Source of the DNA: Acetobacteraceae bacterium
GTDB lineage: Bacteria; Pseudomonadota; Alphaproteobacteria; Acetobacterales; Acetobacteraceae
Direction: 5' to 3'
NCBI GenBank assembly: GCA_024280945.1
Contig: JAMXLO010000153.1
Location: 1-48,435 of the forward strand
Length of the DNA stretch: 48,435 nt
Both the position numbers and the translations under genes were made by a program. Shown here piece by piece: positions 8,140-17,917 of the stretch (within the stretch, counting starts at the first letter, position 1; each line of letters starts with the position of its first letter). The notes under the pieces are model-generated. The model made no database searches. It saw nothing but the letters and a program-made list of their open reading frames with translations, and was not told the origin of the DNA.

Positions 8140-9528
8140 ATGCAGGTGACCGAGACCCTCTCCGAAGGGCTGAAGCGCGCTTATACTGTGGTGGTACCGG
8201 CGGCGGACATCGAGACCAAGCGGGCGGCGCGGCTGGCCAGCCTCGGCAAGACCCTGCGGTTGCCCGGGTTCCGCCCTGGCAAGGTCCCGCCAACGGTGGT
8301 GAAGCAACGTTATGGCACCGCGGTCAACGCCGAGGTCCTGGAGCAGTCGGTCAGCGAGGCGACCCAGCAGGTGCTGACCGACCGCGGCCTGCGACCGGCC
8401 CTGCAGCCGAAGGTCGATGTCGTCAATCTGGATCATTCCGGTGACCAGGACCTGGAGTTCAAGGTCGAACTGGAGTTGCTGCCGGAGATTTCGCTGCCCG
8501 ATTTCGGTTCTGTCGCACTGACCCGGCTCAAGGCGGAAGCGTCGCCAGAGACGGTCGACAAGGCGCTTGCGGATATTGCGCAACGGAACCGCACGCTGGA
8601 GCCGATCCCGCCCGAAGAACTGGGTGATCGCGGCACGGCCCCGGGCGAGGTGCTGACGGTCGACTACATCGGGCGGATCGACGGAGCCGAGTTTCCCGGC
8701 GGGACGGGGAATGGCATCGAGGTCGAGATCGGCGGTGGCGGGTTCATCCCGGGGTTCAGCGAACAGCTTGAGGGGATGAAGCCGGGGGAGACGCGGACGA
8801 TCGAGGTGACTTTCCCGGCGGAGTACGGCGTCCCGACGCTGGCGGGAAAGGCGGCGACCTTCGAGGTGAGCGCCAAAGCGCTGAGCCGCCCGGTGGTGCC
8901 GGCGGTGGATGATGAGCTGGCAAAGAAGCTGGCCTTCGAGGATCTGGCAGAGATGCGCGACACGGTCACCCGGCGCATTCAATCAGAGTACGACCAGCTT
9001 TCGCGCCTCCGGCTGAAGCGGCAATTGCTGGATGCGCTGGCGGACATGGTGCAGTTCCCGTCACCCGAAGGCATGATCGAGCAAGAGTTCAGCCAGATCT
9101 GGCAGCGGCTCGAGGCGGACCGGAAGGCCGGTCGGCTGGACGATGACGACAAGGACAAGGACGAAGAGACGCTGAAGGCGGAATATCGCGCCATCGCCGA
9201 AAGGCGCGTCCGGCTGGGCTTGCTGCTCGCGGACATCGGGCGGGTCAACAACATCGCCGTGACGCAGGATGAAATGACCCGGGCCATGCGCACCGAGGCA
9301 ATGCGCTACCGCGGCCAGGAACAGCAGATTTTCGAGTTCTTCCGGCAGAATCCGCGTGCCGCCGAGACGCTGCGCGGGCCGATCTTCGAGGACAAAGTGA
9401 TCGACTTTGTCCTCGAGTTGGCCAAGGTCGAGGAAAAGCCCGCAACGCCGGAGGAACTGGCGGCCGAGCCACCGGCGCCGGCACCTGCCGCAGATCCGTC
9501 ACCCGCTCCTGAGGCCAGCGAGGCCTGA
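8140..9528 (+). CDS. tig: Trigger factor, ribosome-associated chaperone and prolyl isomerase
   Basis: A 462-residue trigger factor that binds the ribosome tunnel exit and shields nascent chains. The N-terminal domain carries the ribosome-docking signature GFRPGKVP at about residues 43-50. The FKBP-type peptidyl-prolyl isomerase domain spans about 150-240 ([16 protein letters not shown], then [15 protein letters not shown]). The helical C-terminal chaperone arms follow, ending in a Pro/Ala/Glu-rich tail typical of alphaproteobacterial versions. It starts the tig–clpP–clpX–lon quality-control block. The ATG at 8140 is preceded by AGGA. Confidence 0.97.
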   Translation: MQVTETLSEGLKRAYTVVVPAADIETKRAARLASLGKTLRLPGFRPGKVPPTVVKQRYGTAVNAEVLEQSVSEATQQVLTDRGLRPALQPKVDVVNLDHSGDQDLEFKVELELLPEISLPDFGSVALTRLKAEASPETVDKALADIAQRNRTLEPIPPEELGDRGTAPGEVLTVDYIGRIDGAEFPGGTGNGIEVEIGGGGFIPGFSEQLEGMKPGETRTIEVTFPAEYGVPTLAGKAATFEVSAKALSRPVVPAVDDELAKKLAFEDLAEMRDTVTRRIQSEYDQLSRLRLKRQLLDALADMVQFPSPEGMIEQEFSQIWQRLEADRKAGRLDDDDKDKDEETLKAEYRAIAERRVRLGLLLADIGRVNNIAVTQDEMTRAMRTEAMRYRGQEQQIFEFFRQNPRAAETLRGPIFEDKVIDFVLELAKVEEKPATPEELAAEPPAPAPAADPSPAPEASEA

Positions 9529-9562
9529 TCATCGGGAGTTCTTCTGCCGGCCAAATGTCTGG

Positions 9563-9591
9563 TTGGAGTCCGGTTCCGTTCCGCTTATTTA
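9563..9591 (+). promoter_or_regulatory. Candidate sigma-70-like promoter of clpP
   Basis: TTGGAG (9563-9568) and TATTTA (9586-9591) are separated by 17 bases in the 91-base tig-clpP gap. Each hexamer is a partial match to consensus. This would place the transcript start about 22 bases before the clpP ATG. Confidence 0.35.
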
Positions 9592-9619
9592 TGTGTCCCC
9601 TTGGACTGATAGGTGTCCC

Positions 9620-10264
9620 ATGCAGGATCGCGATCCCGTAGAGGTCTATGCCAATAATCTGGTGCCGATGGTGGTGGAGCAGACCGCCCGCGGCGAGCGT
9701 GCCTACGACATCTATTCGCGCCTGCTGAAGGAGCGGATCATCTTCCTAACGGGCGCGGTTTACGACCAGGTGAGCGCGTTGATCTGCGCACAGCTGCTAT
9801 TCCTTGAGTCGGAGAACCCGAACAAGGACGTGGCGTTTTATATCAACAGTCCCGGCGGCGTGGTCTCGGCCGGGCTCGCGATCTATGACACCATGCAGTA
9901 TATCCGCAGCCCGGTCTCGACGGTGTGTATCGGCCAGGCCGCCTCGATGGGCAGCCTGCTGCTGTGCGCGGGTGCCAAATCCAAGCGCTTCGCCCTGCCG
10001 AACGCCCGGATCATGGTGCACCAGCCATCAGGTGGCGCCCAGGGGCAGGCGACCGATATCGAGATCCAGGCGCGCGAAATCCTTACCCTGCGGAAGCGGC
10101 TGAACGAGATCTACGTCCGCCACACTGGGCAGCCGCTTGAGGCAATCGAACGTAAACTCGAACGCGATACCTATATGTCAGCCGAGGAGAGCCGGGACTT
10201 CGGGCTGGTCGACGAGGTGGTTGAGAACCGGCCTACCCCGGAGGAGATCAGCACCCGGGGCTGA
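9620..10264 (+). CDS. clpP: ATP-dependent Clp protease proteolytic subunit
   Basis: A 214-residue serine protease subunit that assembles into a 14-mer and degrades substrates fed by ClpX or ClpA. The catalytic triad is readable: Ser109 in GQAASMGS, His134 in IMVHQPSGG and Asp183 in [10 protein letters not shown]. The IINSPGG-like oxyanion strand ([13 protein letters not shown]) is also present. The start is ATG 9620, which gives the family N-terminus ([20 protein letters not shown]); the frame is open further upstream but that extension overlaps tig. It is followed 161 bases later by clpX, its unfoldase partner. Confidence 0.98.
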   Translation: MQDRDPVEVYANNLVPMVVEQTARGERAYDIYSRLLKERIIFLTGAVYDQVSALICAQLLFLESENPNKDVAFYINSPGGVVSAGLAIYDTMQYIRSPVSTVCIGQAASMGSLLLCAGAKSKRFALPNARIMVHQPSGGAQGQATDIEIQAREILTLRKRLNEIYVRHTGQPLEAIERKLERDTYMSAEESRDFGLVDEVVENRPTPEEISTRG

Positions 10265-10265
10265 T

Positions 10266-10294
10266 CCTTCCCCTTCCCGGCGAGGGGAGGGGAG
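10266..10294 (+). terminator. Imperfect hairpin after clpP
   Basis: A pyrimidine-rich arm and a purine-rich arm directly after the clpP stop can pair over about 11 positions with G-U pairs and one mismatch. It may attenuate clpP transcripts or stabilise their 3' end. No T-run follows closely. Confidence 0.3.
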
Positions 10295-10334
10295 GTGATA
10301 CCTAATTTTGCCGCGCTGACCCCACTGCTGTCGT

Positions 10335-10408
10335 CCAAGGGGGTCACTCGTGGTTCTTGTCCCTCCCGGGCGCCGGGGGGTAAAGTCGACCCTTGGCTCC
10401 CCACGAGT
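10335..10408 (+). promoter_or_regulatory. Structured clpX leader with two interlocking inverted repeats
   Basis: Arm A CCAAGGG (10335-10341) pairs with CCCTTGG (10390-10396). Arm B ACTCGTGG (10346-10353) pairs with CCACGAGT (10401-10408). The order is A-B-A'-B', so the stems are mutually exclusive or form a pseudoknot. An 8-base-pair GC hairpin (CCTCCCGG/CCGGGGGG, 10362-10380) sits between them. The B' arm ends two bases before the clpX ribosome binding site. This is seen in sequence; a regulatory role is inferred. Confidence 0.4.
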
Positions 10409-10425
10409 CCGGAGCAGGAGTACGC

Positions 10426-11679
10426 ATGAGCAAATCCGGCGATTCGAAGAACACCCTTTATTGCTCATTCTGCGGCAAGTCCCAGCACGAGGTCCGCAAG
10501 CTCATCGCCGGCCCGACGGTGTTCATTTGCGACGAATGTGTCGAGCTCTGCATGGACATCATCCGTGAGGAGCATAAGACCCATCTGGTCAAGTCCCGCG
10601 ACGGCGTGCCGACACCGCGCGAGATCTGCAAGGTATTGGACGACTATGTCATCGGCCAGGATCATGCCAAGCGCGTGCTGTCCGTTGCCGTGCATAACCA
10701 CTACAAGCGGCTGGCGCACGGCCAGAAGAACAACGACATCGAGATCGCCAAGTCGAACATTCTGTTGGTCGGCCCGACTGGGTCGGGCAAGACGCTGCTG
10801 GCGCAGACCCTGGCACGGATCCTCGACGTACCCTTCACCATGGCCGATGCGACAACGCTGACCGAGGCGGGCTATGTCGGCGAGGATGTTGAGAATATTA
10901 TCCTGAAGCTGTTGCAGTCAGCCGACTATAATGTCGAGCGCGCCCAGCGCGGCATCGTCTACATCGATGAAGTCGACAAGATCTCGCGCAAGTCTGACAA
11001 CCCCTCCATCACCCGGGATGTGAGCGGTGAGGGCGTGCAGCAGGCGCTGCTGAAGATCATGGAAGGGACCGTGGCGTCGGTGCCGCCGCAGGGTGGCCGG
11101 AAGCACCCACAGCAGGAGTTTCTGCAGGTCGACACCACCAACATTCTGTTCATCTGCGGTGGCGCGTTCTCTGGTCTGGAGAAGATCATCGCCGCACGTG
11201 GCAAGGGCTCCGGCATCGGCTATGGCGCCGAGGTCCGTTCGTCCGACGAACGGCGCACCGGGATGATCCTGCGCGAGGTGGAGCCCGAAGACCTGTTGAA
11301 GTTCGGCCTGATCCCCGAGTTCATCGGCCGTCTGCCAGTGGTGGCGACGCTCGAGGACCTGGATGAAGGCGCGTTGATGGAAATTCTGACCAAGCCGAAG
11401 AACGCCTTGATCAAACAATATGGCAGGCTGTTCGAGATGGAGGGCGTGAAGCTCTCGTTCACCGACGATGCGCTGCGTTCGGTCGCAACGCGGGCTATTG
11501 CCCGCCGGACCGGTGCACGCGGCCTGCGTTCGATCATGGAAGCGATCCTGCTGGGCACCATGTTCGATCTTCCTGGTCTCGACGGAGTAGAGGAGGTGGT
11601 CATCAACCGCGAGGTCGCGGAATCGCGAGCCAACCCGCTCTACCTCTATGGCAAAGAGCGGGCCGAAAGCTCGGCCTGA
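10426..11679 (+). CDS. clpX: ATP-dependent Clp protease ATP-binding subunit ClpX
   Basis: A 417-residue AAA+ unfoldase. The N-terminal zinc finger has C13, C16, C35 and C38 (CSFCGK and CDECVELC) and recruits adaptors and substrates. The AAA+ module has Walker A GPTGSGKT at about 116-123, Walker [10 protein letters not shown], and the ClpX-specific pore and sensor regions ([35 protein letters not shown]). It unfolds tagged proteins and passes them to ClpP. ATG 10426 is chosen because GGAGCAGGAG precedes it by a good distance and it gives the standard N-terminus. Confidence 0.98.
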   Translation: MSKSGDSKNTLYCSFCGKSQHEVRKLIAGPTVFICDECVELCMDIIREEHKTHLVKSRDGVPTPREICKVLDDYVIGQDHAKRVLSVAVHNHYKRLAHGQKNNDIEIAKSNILLVGPTGSGKTLLAQTLARILDVPFTMADATTLTEAGYVGEDVENIILKLLQSADYNVERAQRGIVYIDEVDKISRKSDNPSITRDVSGEGVQQALLKIMEGTVASVPPQGGRKHPQQEFLQVDTTNILFICGGAFSGLEKIIAARGKGSGIGYGAEVRSSDERRTGMILREVEPEDLLKFGLIPEFIGRLPVVATLEDLDEGALMEILTKPKNALIKQYGRLFEMEGVKLSFTDDALRSVATRAIARRTGARGLRSIMEAILLGTMFDLPGLDGVEEVVINREVAESRANPLYLYGKERAESSA

Positions 11680-11728
11680 GCGCCGGGTAAGCCGCTGCTC
11701 GCGAGATCGCGACTGAGAATTTCAAGGG

Positions 11729-11757
11729 CTTGCGCCGTATCGTCCGGCAGCCGATAT
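11729..11757 (+). promoter_or_regulatory. Candidate heat-shock (sigma-32) promoter of lon
   Basis: CTTG (11729-11732), an 18-base spacer and CCGATAT (11751-11757) resemble the alphaproteobacterial heat-shock pattern CTTG-N17-18-CYTATNT with one mismatch. It lies in the 178-base clpX-lon gap, about 100 bases upstream of lon. lon is a classical heat-shock gene, which supports the idea, but the match is short. Confidence 0.3.
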
Positions 11758-11857
11758 GCGATCACAGTAGGCGGAGTCACCGCCGGGCGCCTTCCGTGCC
11801 GCAGGATCGCAGTGAGTCGGGCGGGTTGGGCGCAGACTGTCCATAAGGAGGTCAACC

Positions 11858-14311
11858 ATGGATGAAGCCGATCGGCCTGTGCCAGAACCGCAGGGACAGC
11901 CGGACGAGACGCAGCCGGCCGCCGCGCGGGGTGATGTGCTGGCGGTCCTACCGCTGCGGGATATCGTCGTGTTTCCCCATATGATCGTGCCGCTGTTCGT
12001 TGGCCGCGAAAAATCGGTTCGTGCGCTCGAAGCGGTGATGAAGGACGACAAGCAAATCCTGCTCGTGGCGCAGAAGAATGCTGCCCAGGACGATCCATCA
12101 GCCGATGACATTTACCGCGTCGGGACCGTCTCAACGATCCTGCAGCTGTTGAAGCTGCCGGACGGGACGGTGAAAGTGCTGGTCGAAGGCGGCCGTCGGG
12201 CGAAGATCACCGGCTTTCGTGACACGGACAGCTATTTCGAGGCATTCGTCGAGGGGATGCCGGACCAGGCCGCTGAAGCCAAGGAGCTGGAGGCGCTTGG
12301 TCGCACCGTCGTGTCGCAGTTCGAGCAGTATATCAAGCTGAACAAGAAGATCGCGCCGGAGGTCCTGGTCTCGCTCAATCAGATCGAAGAGCCATCGAAG
12401 CTCGCAGATACGGTGGCAAGCCACCTGAACCTCAAGATCGCCGAGAAGCAGGAACTGTTGGAGATCGCCAAGGTCGGCGAGCGGCTGGAGCGCGTGTTCG
12501 GGCATATGGAGTCCGAGATCGGCGTGCTGCAGGTGGAAAAGCGCATCCGCAGCCGCGTCAAGCGACAGATGGAGAAAACGCAGCGCGAGTATTACCTGAA
12601 CGAGCAGCTGAAGGCGATCCAGAAGGAACTCGGCGAGGGCGAGGACGGCAAGGACGAGAACGCCGAGCTCGAGGCCAAGATCAAGAAGACGAAGCTCTCG
12701 AAGGAAGCGCGCGACAAGGCCGTGGCGGAGCTGAAGAAGCTCAAGACCATGAGCCCGATGAGCGCGGAGTCGACGGTGGTGCGCAACTATCTCGACTGGA
12801 TGCTGTCGATTCCGTGGAAGAAGCGCAGCAAGATCCGCAACGATGTGGTTGCGGCCGAGAAGGTACTGAACGACGACCACTATGGCCTGGAGAAGGTCAA
12901 GGAGCGCATCATCGAGTATCTCGCGGTGCAGGCGCGGAGCCCGAAGGTGCGCGGCCCGATCCTGTGTCTGGTCGGACCGCCCGGCGTCGGCAAGACTTCG
13001 TTGGGCAAGTCGATCGCCAGGGCCACGGGGCGGAACTTCGTGCGCATGTCGTTGGGTGGGGTGCGGGACGAAGCCGAAATCCGCGGTCACCGGCGGACCT
13101 ATATCGGCTCGATGCCCGGCAAGGTCATCCAGGGCATGAAGAAGGCGAAGACCTCCAATCCGCTGTTCCTGCTGGATGAGGTCGATAAGCTCGGTGCCGA
13201 CTGGCGTGGCGATCCTTCTTCGGCGCTGCTCGAGGTGCTGGATCCGGAGCAGAATTCTACCTTCAACGACCACTACCTTGAGGTCGACTACGATCTATCG
13301 GACGTGATGTTCGTCACCACCGCCAACAGTCTGCGCATGCCGCAGCCGCTGATGGACCGCATGGAGATCATCCGCATCCCCGGCTACACCGAGGATGAGA
13401 AGGTCGAGATCGCCAAGCGGCACCTCATCAGCAAGCAATCCGAGGCGCATGGGCTGAAGGCCGATGAGTGGCACATCTCGGACGACGCGTTGCGCGACCT
13501 GATTCGCTACTACACCCGCGAGGCGGGCGTGCGGAATATGGAGCGCGAGATCGCCAACCTTGCCCGCAAGGCAGTGAAGGAGATCGTCACCAAGAAGACG
13601 AAGAAGGTGGTGATCACCCGCAAGAACGTCGAGAAATATGCGGGTGTTCGCAAGTTCCGCTTCGGTGAGACCGAGGCGGAGGATATGGTCGGTGTGGTGA
13701 CAGGCTTGGCGTGGACCGAGGTCGGCGGCGAGATCCTGACGATCGAGAGCGTGCTGTTGCCGGGCAAGGGGAACGTGAAGCAGACCGGCAAACTGGGCGA
13801 CGTGATGCAGGAGAGCGTCTCGGCTGCGCTCAGCTATGTGCGGTCGCGTTCGACGAAGTTCGGCATCAAGCCAACCTTGTTCGAGAGGCGCGACATCCAC
13901 GTGCACGTTCCCGAGGGTGCCACGCCGAAGGACGGCCCATCGGCTGGCGTGGCGATGGCGACATCGATCGTCTCCGTGCTCACCGGCATTCCGGTGCGAC
14001 GGGATGTTGCGATGACCGGCGAGATCACCCTTCGCGGCCGGGTGCTGCCGATCGGCGGACTGAAGGAAAAGCTGCTGGCGGCGCTGCGGGCTGGGATCAC
14101 CACCGTGTTCATTCCGAAGGAGAACGAGAAGGATCTCGCCGAGATCCCGGACAACGTGAAGAAGCACCTGAAGCTCGTGCCGGTCTCGGATGTCGACGAG
14201 GTCATCGCACAGGCCTTGGTCAACCGGCCGGAGGCGATCGAGTGGGAAGAGCCGGCGGAGCCCGTCACCCCGCCTCCCCCGGAGCAGCCGGCAGCCTCAC
14301 TGCCGCACTGA
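11858..14311 (+). CDS. lon: Endopeptidase La, ATP-dependent Lon protease
   Basis: An 817-residue Lon, typical in length. The N-terminal substrate-binding (LAN) domain begins at LAVLPLRDIVVFPHM. A coiled helical region follows (about 190-320). The AAA+ domain has Walker A GPPGVGKTS at about 373-381 and LFLLDEVDKLG as Walker B. The C-terminal protease domain carries the catalytic dyad Ser695 (KDGPSAGVAMA) and Lys738 (GGLKEKLLAALRAG). Lon degrades misfolded and regulatory proteins in the cytoplasm. A very strong ribosome binding site, TAAGGAGGTC, precedes the ATG. Confidence 0.98.
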   Translation: MDEADRPVPEPQGQPDETQPAAARGDVLAVLPLRDIVVFPHMIVPLFVGREKSVRALEAVMKDDKQILLVAQKNAAQDDPSADDIYRVGTVSTILQLLKLPDGTVKVLVEGGRRAKITGFRDTDSYFEAFVEGMPDQAAEAKELEALGRTVVSQFEQYIKLNKKIAPEVLVSLNQIEEPSKLADTVASHLNLKIAEKQELLEIAKVGERLERVFGHMESEIGVLQVEKRIRSRVKRQMEKTQREYYLNEQLKAIQKELGEGEDGKDENAELEAKIKKTKLSKEARDKAVAELKKLKTMSPMSAESTVVRNYLDWMLSIPWKKRSKIRNDVVAAEKVLNDDHYGLEKVKERIIEYLAVQARSPKVRGPILCLVGPPGVGKTSLGKSIARATGRNFVRMSLGGVRDEAEIRGHRRTYIGSMPGKVIQGMKKAKTSNPLFLLDEVDKLGADWRGDPSSALLEVLDPEQNSTFNDHYLEVDYDLSDVMFVTTANSLRMPQPLMDRMEIIRIPGYTEDEKVEIAKRHLISKQSEAHGLKADEWHISDDALRDLIRYYTREAGVRNMEREIANLARKAVKEIVTKKTKKVVITRKNVEKYAGVRKFRFGETEAEDMVGVVTGLAWTEVGGEILTIESVLLPGKGNVKQTGKLGDVMQESVSAALSYVRSRSTKFGIKPTLFERRDIHVHVPEGATPKDGPSAGVAMATSIVSVLTGIPVRRDVAMTGEITLRGRVLPIGGLKEKLLAALRAGITTVFIPKENEKDLAEIPDNVKKHLKLVPVSDVDEVIAQALVNRPEAIEWEEPAEPVTPPPPEQPAASLPH

Positions 14312-14320
14312 TGATTTGCA

Positions 14321-14347
14321 GGGTCAGTGGCCTTCGGCCACTGACCC
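14321..14347 (+). terminator. Strong hairpin terminator after lon
   Basis: GGGTCAGTGGCC and GGCCACTGACCC form a perfect 12-base-pair stem around a TTC loop, 9 bases after the lon stop. No T-run follows, but the stem is strong enough to separate lon from hup transcription. Confidence 0.75.
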
Positions 14348-14354
14348 TCGTGCA

Positions 14355-14382
14355 TTGACGGCACGGAAATCCCCCCTTTAGT
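14355..14382 (+). promoter_or_regulatory. Candidate promoter of hup
   Basis: TTGACG (14355-14360), a 16-base spacer and TTTAGT (14377-14382) lie just after the lon terminator and about 75 bases before the HU start. The -35 matches consensus at 5 of 6 positions; the -10 is weaker. Confidence 0.35.
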
Positions 14383-14455
14383 TTGCCGCCCCCGTCGGCA
14401 TCCGCCGGCCCTGTCCGATTCTGCCTGCATCACCGCATCGAGAGGGAATGAGCCA

Positions 14456-14728
14456 GTGAACAAAATGGATCTCATCGCCGCTGTCGCCGATCAGACCGAC
14501 CTGCCGCGTACCAAGGCGACGGAAGTGGTCGATGCGGTGTTCGGGGCGATCGAGGGCGCGCTCAAGAACAAGGAAGAGGTGCGGCTGGTCGGCTTCGGCA
14601 CATTCCAGACGGCAGAGCGCAAGGCGGGCACGGGCCGCAATCCTCGGACCGGAGAGGAGATGCCAATCCCAGCTTCGACCACGGTTCGCTTCAAGGCTGG
14701 CAAGGGCCTGAAAGATGCGGTGCAATGA
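14456..14728 (+). CDS. hup: HU family DNA-binding protein
   Basis: A 90-residue HU, the histone-like protein that bends DNA and helps package the nucleoid. The family core is clear: MNKMDLIAAVAD at the start, GFGTFQTAERKAGTGRNPRTG over the beta arm (about 46-66), then FKAGKGLKDAVQ at the end. It starts with GTG at 14456, preceded by GAGAGGGAATGAG as ribosome binding site; ATG at 14465 would cut off three family residues. The position directly after lon is the usual alphaproteobacterial arrangement. Confidence 0.97.
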   Translation: MNKMDLIAAVADQTDLPRTKATEVVDAVFGAIEGALKNKEEVRLVGFGTFQTAERKAGTGRNPRTGEEMPIPASTTVRFKAGKGLKDAVQ

Positions 14729-14793
14729 ACCTAGTGTTTCAGCGCGCGATTCACGCCTTCGGGCGGTTCCGCCTCAGGCGATCGCGCTATGGC

Positions 14794-14868
14794 GGGCGGT
14801 TAGCTCAGCGGTAGAGCGTCTCGTTTACACCGAGAGGGTCGGCGGTTCGAATCCGTCACCGCCCACCA
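14794..14868 (+). tRNA. tRNA-Val (anticodon UAC)
   Basis: The acceptor stem is GGGCGGT/ACCGCCC and the D-arm starts TAGCTCAGCGG. The anticodon stem TCTCG/CGAGA encloses TTTACAC, anticodon TAC. The T-arm is GGCGGTTCGAATCCGTC. The discriminator A is followed by an encoded CCA at 14866-14868. Confidence 0.97.
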
Positions 14869-14921
14869 GGTGCGGTGCTTGACCCAGCCGGCGCTGGGGC
14901 CTAAGTCGTGCGCCCTGTCGC

Positions 14922-14998
14922 GCGGGTGTAGCTCAGTTGGTTAGAGCGTCGGCCTGTCACGCCGAAGGTCGCGGGTTCGAGCCCCGTCACTCGCGCCA
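14922..14998 (+). tRNA. tRNA-Asp (anticodon GUC)
   Basis: The acceptor stem is GCGGGTG/CACTCGC with one G-U pair, and the D-arm is TAGCTCAGTTGGTTAGAGC. The anticodon stem TCGGC/GCCGA encloses CTGTCAC, anticodon GTC. The discriminator G is followed by an encoded CCA at 14996-14998. It lies 53 bases after tRNA-Val and is probably co-transcribed with it. Confidence 0.97.
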
Positions 14999-15045
14999 GA
15001 TTTCCCCGACCCTATGGCGGTGCAACACGGTTGGGAGTAGTCTCG

Positions 15046-15117
15046 GACGCATCTTGCGTCGGGGTGCCTGATATGGCACGGCCTTAAGGGCCAGAGCCCG
15101 CATCGCGGTGCGCGGGA
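15046..15117 (+). promoter_or_regulatory. Structured leader between tRNA-Asp and nuoA
   Basis: The 146-base gap holds a perfect 6-base-pair hairpin GACGCA-TCT-TGCGTC (15046-15060) and a second GC stem CCCGC/GCGGG (15098-15117). The first could end the tRNA transcript. The operon promoter must lie here or upstream, but I see no convincing -35/-10 pair. Confidence 0.3.
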
Positions 15118-15144
15118 CCCGCCTTGGTTCGATCGGACATTGTT

Positions 15145-15510
15145 ATGCAGCCAGTGCTCTACGGATACCTGCCAATCCTGGTGTTCATGGTCATTGCCGG
15201 GGCTATCGCGCTGGCGATGGTGGGAGGTTCGCTGCTCGCAGCGAGGCAGAAGCCTTATCCCGAGAAAGTATCGGCCTATGAATGTGGCTTCGAACCGTTT
15301 GATGACGCGCGCCGCCGCTTCGATGTGCGGTTTTACCTGGTGGCAATTCTTTTCATTATCTTCGATCTTGAGGTCGCGTTCCTATTTCCTTGGGCAGTAT
15401 CCCTCAAGGACATCGGCTGGTTCGGTTTCCTGTCGATGATTGGCTTCCTTGCCGTGCTCACCGTTGGCTTTGTCTACGAGTGGTGCAAGGGAGCACTAGA
15501 GTGGGAATGA
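15145..15510 (+). CDS. nuoA: NADH-quinone oxidoreductase subunit A
   Basis: A 121-residue membrane subunit of complex I with three transmembrane helices (about 10-35, 60-85, 90-112). The conserved cytoplasmic loop is readable: [16 protein letters not shown], with the Cys that sits near the quinone site, then [19 protein letters not shown]. It is the first gene of the nuoA-N operon. ATG 15145 is preferred over the upstream TTG at 15124 because it gives the usual short N-terminus. Confidence 0.97.
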   Translation: MQPVLYGYLPILVFMVIAGAIALAMVGGSLLAARQKPYPEKVSAYECGFEPFDDARRRFDVRFYLVAILFIIFDLEVAFLFPWAVSLKDIGWFGFLSMIGFLAVLTVGFVYEWCKGALEWE

Positions 15511-15538
15511 GAAGCACTGTCAGCCTAGGAGCGGCACG

Positions 15539-16093
15539 ATGAGTGGAAACACTGCGATCGCCTGGAACCGGGAGACATTGCCACCGGGGCCTGAGCAAGA
15601 CGCGGTGGTGAAAGGCATTACCGGCGAAATTGCCGACAAGGGCTTCATCGTCGCCAATATCGACAAGGTGGTGAACTGGGCGCGCACCGGTTCGCTGTGG
15701 CCGATGACCTTTGGCTTGGCCTGCTGTGCGGTCGAGATGATCCACGCGTATATGCCACGATACGATCTGGATCGCTTTGGCACCATCCCTCGCGCCTCAC
15801 CGCGGCAGAGCGATGTCATGATCGTGGCGGGCACGCTGACCAACAAGATGGCGCCTGCACTGCGCAAGGTTTATGACCAGATGCCGGAGCCGCGCTGGGT
15901 CATCAGCATGGGAAGCTGCGCCAACGGCGGCGGCTATTACCATTTCTCTTATTCGGTGGTGCGCGGCTGCGATCGCATCGTGCCGGTCGATGTGTATGTG
16001 CCTGGTTGCCCGCCGACAGCAGAAGCGCTGGTCTACGGCATCATGCAGCTGCAGAAGAAGATTCGGCGCACCGGGACGATCTTGCGTGACTGA
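15539..16093 (+). CDS. nuoB: NADH-quinone oxidoreductase subunit B
   Basis: A 184-residue peripheral-arm subunit holding cluster N2, the last [4Fe-4S] centre before quinone. The ligand motifs are present: tandem Cys in [11 protein letters not shown], then [12 protein letters not shown], and [22 protein letters not shown] precedes the ATG. The 3' end overlaps nuoC by 8 bases, suggesting translational coupling. Confidence 0.98.
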   Translation: MSGNTAIAWNRETLPPGPEQDAVVKGITGEIADKGFIVANIDKVVNWARTGSLWPMTFGLACCAVEMIHAYMPRYDLDRFGTIPRASPRQSDVMIVAGTLTNKMAPALRKVYDQMPEPRWVISMGSCANGGGYYHFSYSVVRGCDRIVPVDVYVPGCPPTAEALVYGIMQLQKKIRRTGTILRD

Positions 16094-16709
16094 GATTGCC
16101 GAAGTCGTCAGGACGCTTCCAGGCGCCCGCAATGTACGGCTGGAGAAGGGCGAGCTCGTGGCCGAAGCGGAGCGCGATCGCCTGTTGCCGCTGATGCTGA
16201 CGTTGCGCGACGATCCACGCTTTGCGTTCGAGCAGGTGATGGACATCTGCGGCGTCGACTGGCCCGAACGCGCCGAGCGGTTCGACGTCGTCTACAATCT
16301 TCTGTCGGTGTCGCTGAACCAACGGATTCGGATCATCGTCACGACGGACGAGAGCACACCGGTGCCCTCGGTTCATACCGTGTGGCCGGTGGCGACCTGG
16401 TGGGAGCGCGAGGCGTGGGACCTGTTCGGCATCGTGTTCTCAGGCCAGCCAGATCTGCGTCGCATCCTGACGGATTATGGATTTGAAGGGCATCCGATGC
16501 GGAAGGATTTTCCGCTGACTGGGTATGTGGAAGTCCGCTACGACGAGGACCGAAAGGCGGTGGTGTACGAGCCGGTTCGTATGACGCAGGATTGGCGGCA
16601 TTTCGATTTTCTGTCGCCATGGGAAGCGATCACCACGCTGCCTGGCGATGAGAAGGTGCACGCGGCACGCCTCACCGAAACGCCACCGCAGTCGGAGCAG
16701 AAGACATGA
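16086..16709 (+). CDS. nuoC: NADH-quinone oxidoreductase subunit C
   Basis: A 207-residue subunit C, separate from D as in other alphaproteobacteria and unlike the fused NuoCD of E. coli. The diagnostic stretch is [17 protein letters not shown], followed by [19 protein letters not shown]. It helps frame the quinone-reaction module with NuoB and NuoD. It starts with GTG at 16086, overlapping nuoB by 8 bases. Its TGA overlaps the nuoD ATG. Confidence 0.97.
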   Translation: MTEIAEVVRTLPGARNVRLEKGELVAEAERDRLLPLMLTLRDDPRFAFEQVMDICGVDWPERAERFDVVYNLLSVSLNQRIRIIVTTDESTPVPSVHTVWPVATWWEREAWDLFGIVFSGQPDLRRILTDYGFEGHPMRKDFPLTGYVEVRYDEDRKAVVYEPVRMTQDWRHFDFLSPWEAITTLPGDEKVHAARLTETPPQSEQKT

Positions 16710-17914
16710 GCGACGTCGAAGCGCGCCCGACCGCGACCAAGGTTGTCGAGATCGACAGCCATGCCATCAATTTCGGTCCGCAGCACCCGGCGGCACATGG
16801 TGTGCTGCGACTGATCCTGGAAATGGACGGCGAGGTGGTGGAGCGCGCCGATCCACATATCGGTCTGCTGCATCGAGGTACCGAAAAGCTGATCGAGTAC
16901 CGGACCTACATGCAGGTGGTGCCGTATTTCGATCGGCTCGATTACGTCTCGCCGATGTGCGAGGAGCACGCCTTCGCGCTGGCGGTGGAGAAGCTGCTCG
17001 ACATCCAGGCGCCCGAGCGGGCGCAATGGATCCGCGTGCTGTTCGCCGAGATCACCCGCGTTCTGAATCACTTGCTGAACGTGACGACGTACGCGCTGGA
17101 TGTCGGTGCGATCACCCCGAGCCTTTGGGGGTTCGAGGAACGCGAGAAGCTGATGGAGTTTCACGAGGCAGCGTCGGGCGCGCGACTGCATGCGAACTAT
17201 TTTCGCCCGGGCGGTGTATCGCGCGATCTGCCGGCAGGGCTAGAAGAACGCATCGGCGAATGGGCGGTGCTGTTTCCAAAGTTCATCGATGACCTGGAAG
17301 AGCTGTTGACCGCCAACCGGATTTGGAAGCAGCGGACGGTGGACATCGGCGTGATGGATGCGGAGCAGGCGTTGGCCTGGGGGTTCTCCGGTCCGTGCCT
17401 GCGAGCGAGTGGCGTACCGTGGGATCTGCGGCGTTCGCAGCCCTACGACAAATATGCCGAGGTCGAGTTCCAGGTGCCAGTAGGGCGGAATGGCGACTGC
17501 TACGATCGTTATCTGGTGCGGCTCGCCGAAATGCGCGAAAGCGTCAAGATCATCCGTCAGTGCCTGAATAAGATGCGGCCGGGTCCAGTGAAGGTGCAGG
17601 ACCGCAAGTTCACCCCACCGCACCGAGAAGAGATGAAGCGCTCGATGGAAGCGCTGATCCATCACTTCAAGCTCTTTACTGAAGGCTATCACGTGCCGCC
17701 CGGTGCTACCTACACGGTGGTGGAAAGCCCGAAGGGCGAATTCGGCGTCTATCTGGTTGCTGATGGAACCAATCGTCCGTACCGCTGCAAGATACGTCCG
17801 ACCGGCTTCGCGTTCCTTCAGGCGATCGATGTGATGGCCAGGCGCCATATGCTGGCAGACACCGTGGCGATCATCGGTTCACTCGACATCGTTTTCGGCG
17901 AGATCGACAGATAG
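16706..17914 (+). CDS. nuoD: NADH-quinone oxidoreductase subunit D
   Basis: A 402-residue 49-kDa-type subunit that forms much of the quinone-binding pocket beside NuoB. Family landmarks are [16 protein letters not shown] near the N-terminus, [16 protein letters not shown], and [16 protein letters not shown] near the C-terminus. The quinone-site His and Tyr neighbourhood (GPQHPAAHG) is intact. It overlaps nuoC by 4 bases (ATGA). Confidence 0.98.
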   Translation: MSDVEARPTATKVVEIDSHAINFGPQHPAAHGVLRLILEMDGEVVERADPHIGLLHRGTEKLIEYRTYMQVVPYFDRLDYVSPMCEEHAFALAVEKLLDIQAPERAQWIRVLFAEITRVLNHLLNVTTYALDVGAITPSLWGFEEREKLMEFHEAASGARLHANYFRPGGVSRDLPAGLEERIGEWAVLFPKFIDDLEELLTANRIWKQRTVDIGVMDAEQALAWGFSGPCLRASGVPWDLRRSQPYDKYAEVEFQVPVGRNGDCYDRYLVRLAEMRESVKIIRQCLNKMRPGPVKVQDRKFTPPHREEMKRSMEALIHHFKLFTEGYHVPPGATYTVVESPKGEFGVYLVADGTNRPYRCKIRPTGFAFLQAIDVMARRHMLADTVAIIGSLDIVFGEIDR

Positions 17915-17917
17915 ACC

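Noticed and set aside
12131-13273. A 380-codon open frame opposite lon
   Set aside because: Antisense shadow of lon; Leu/Arg/His-rich with no domain.
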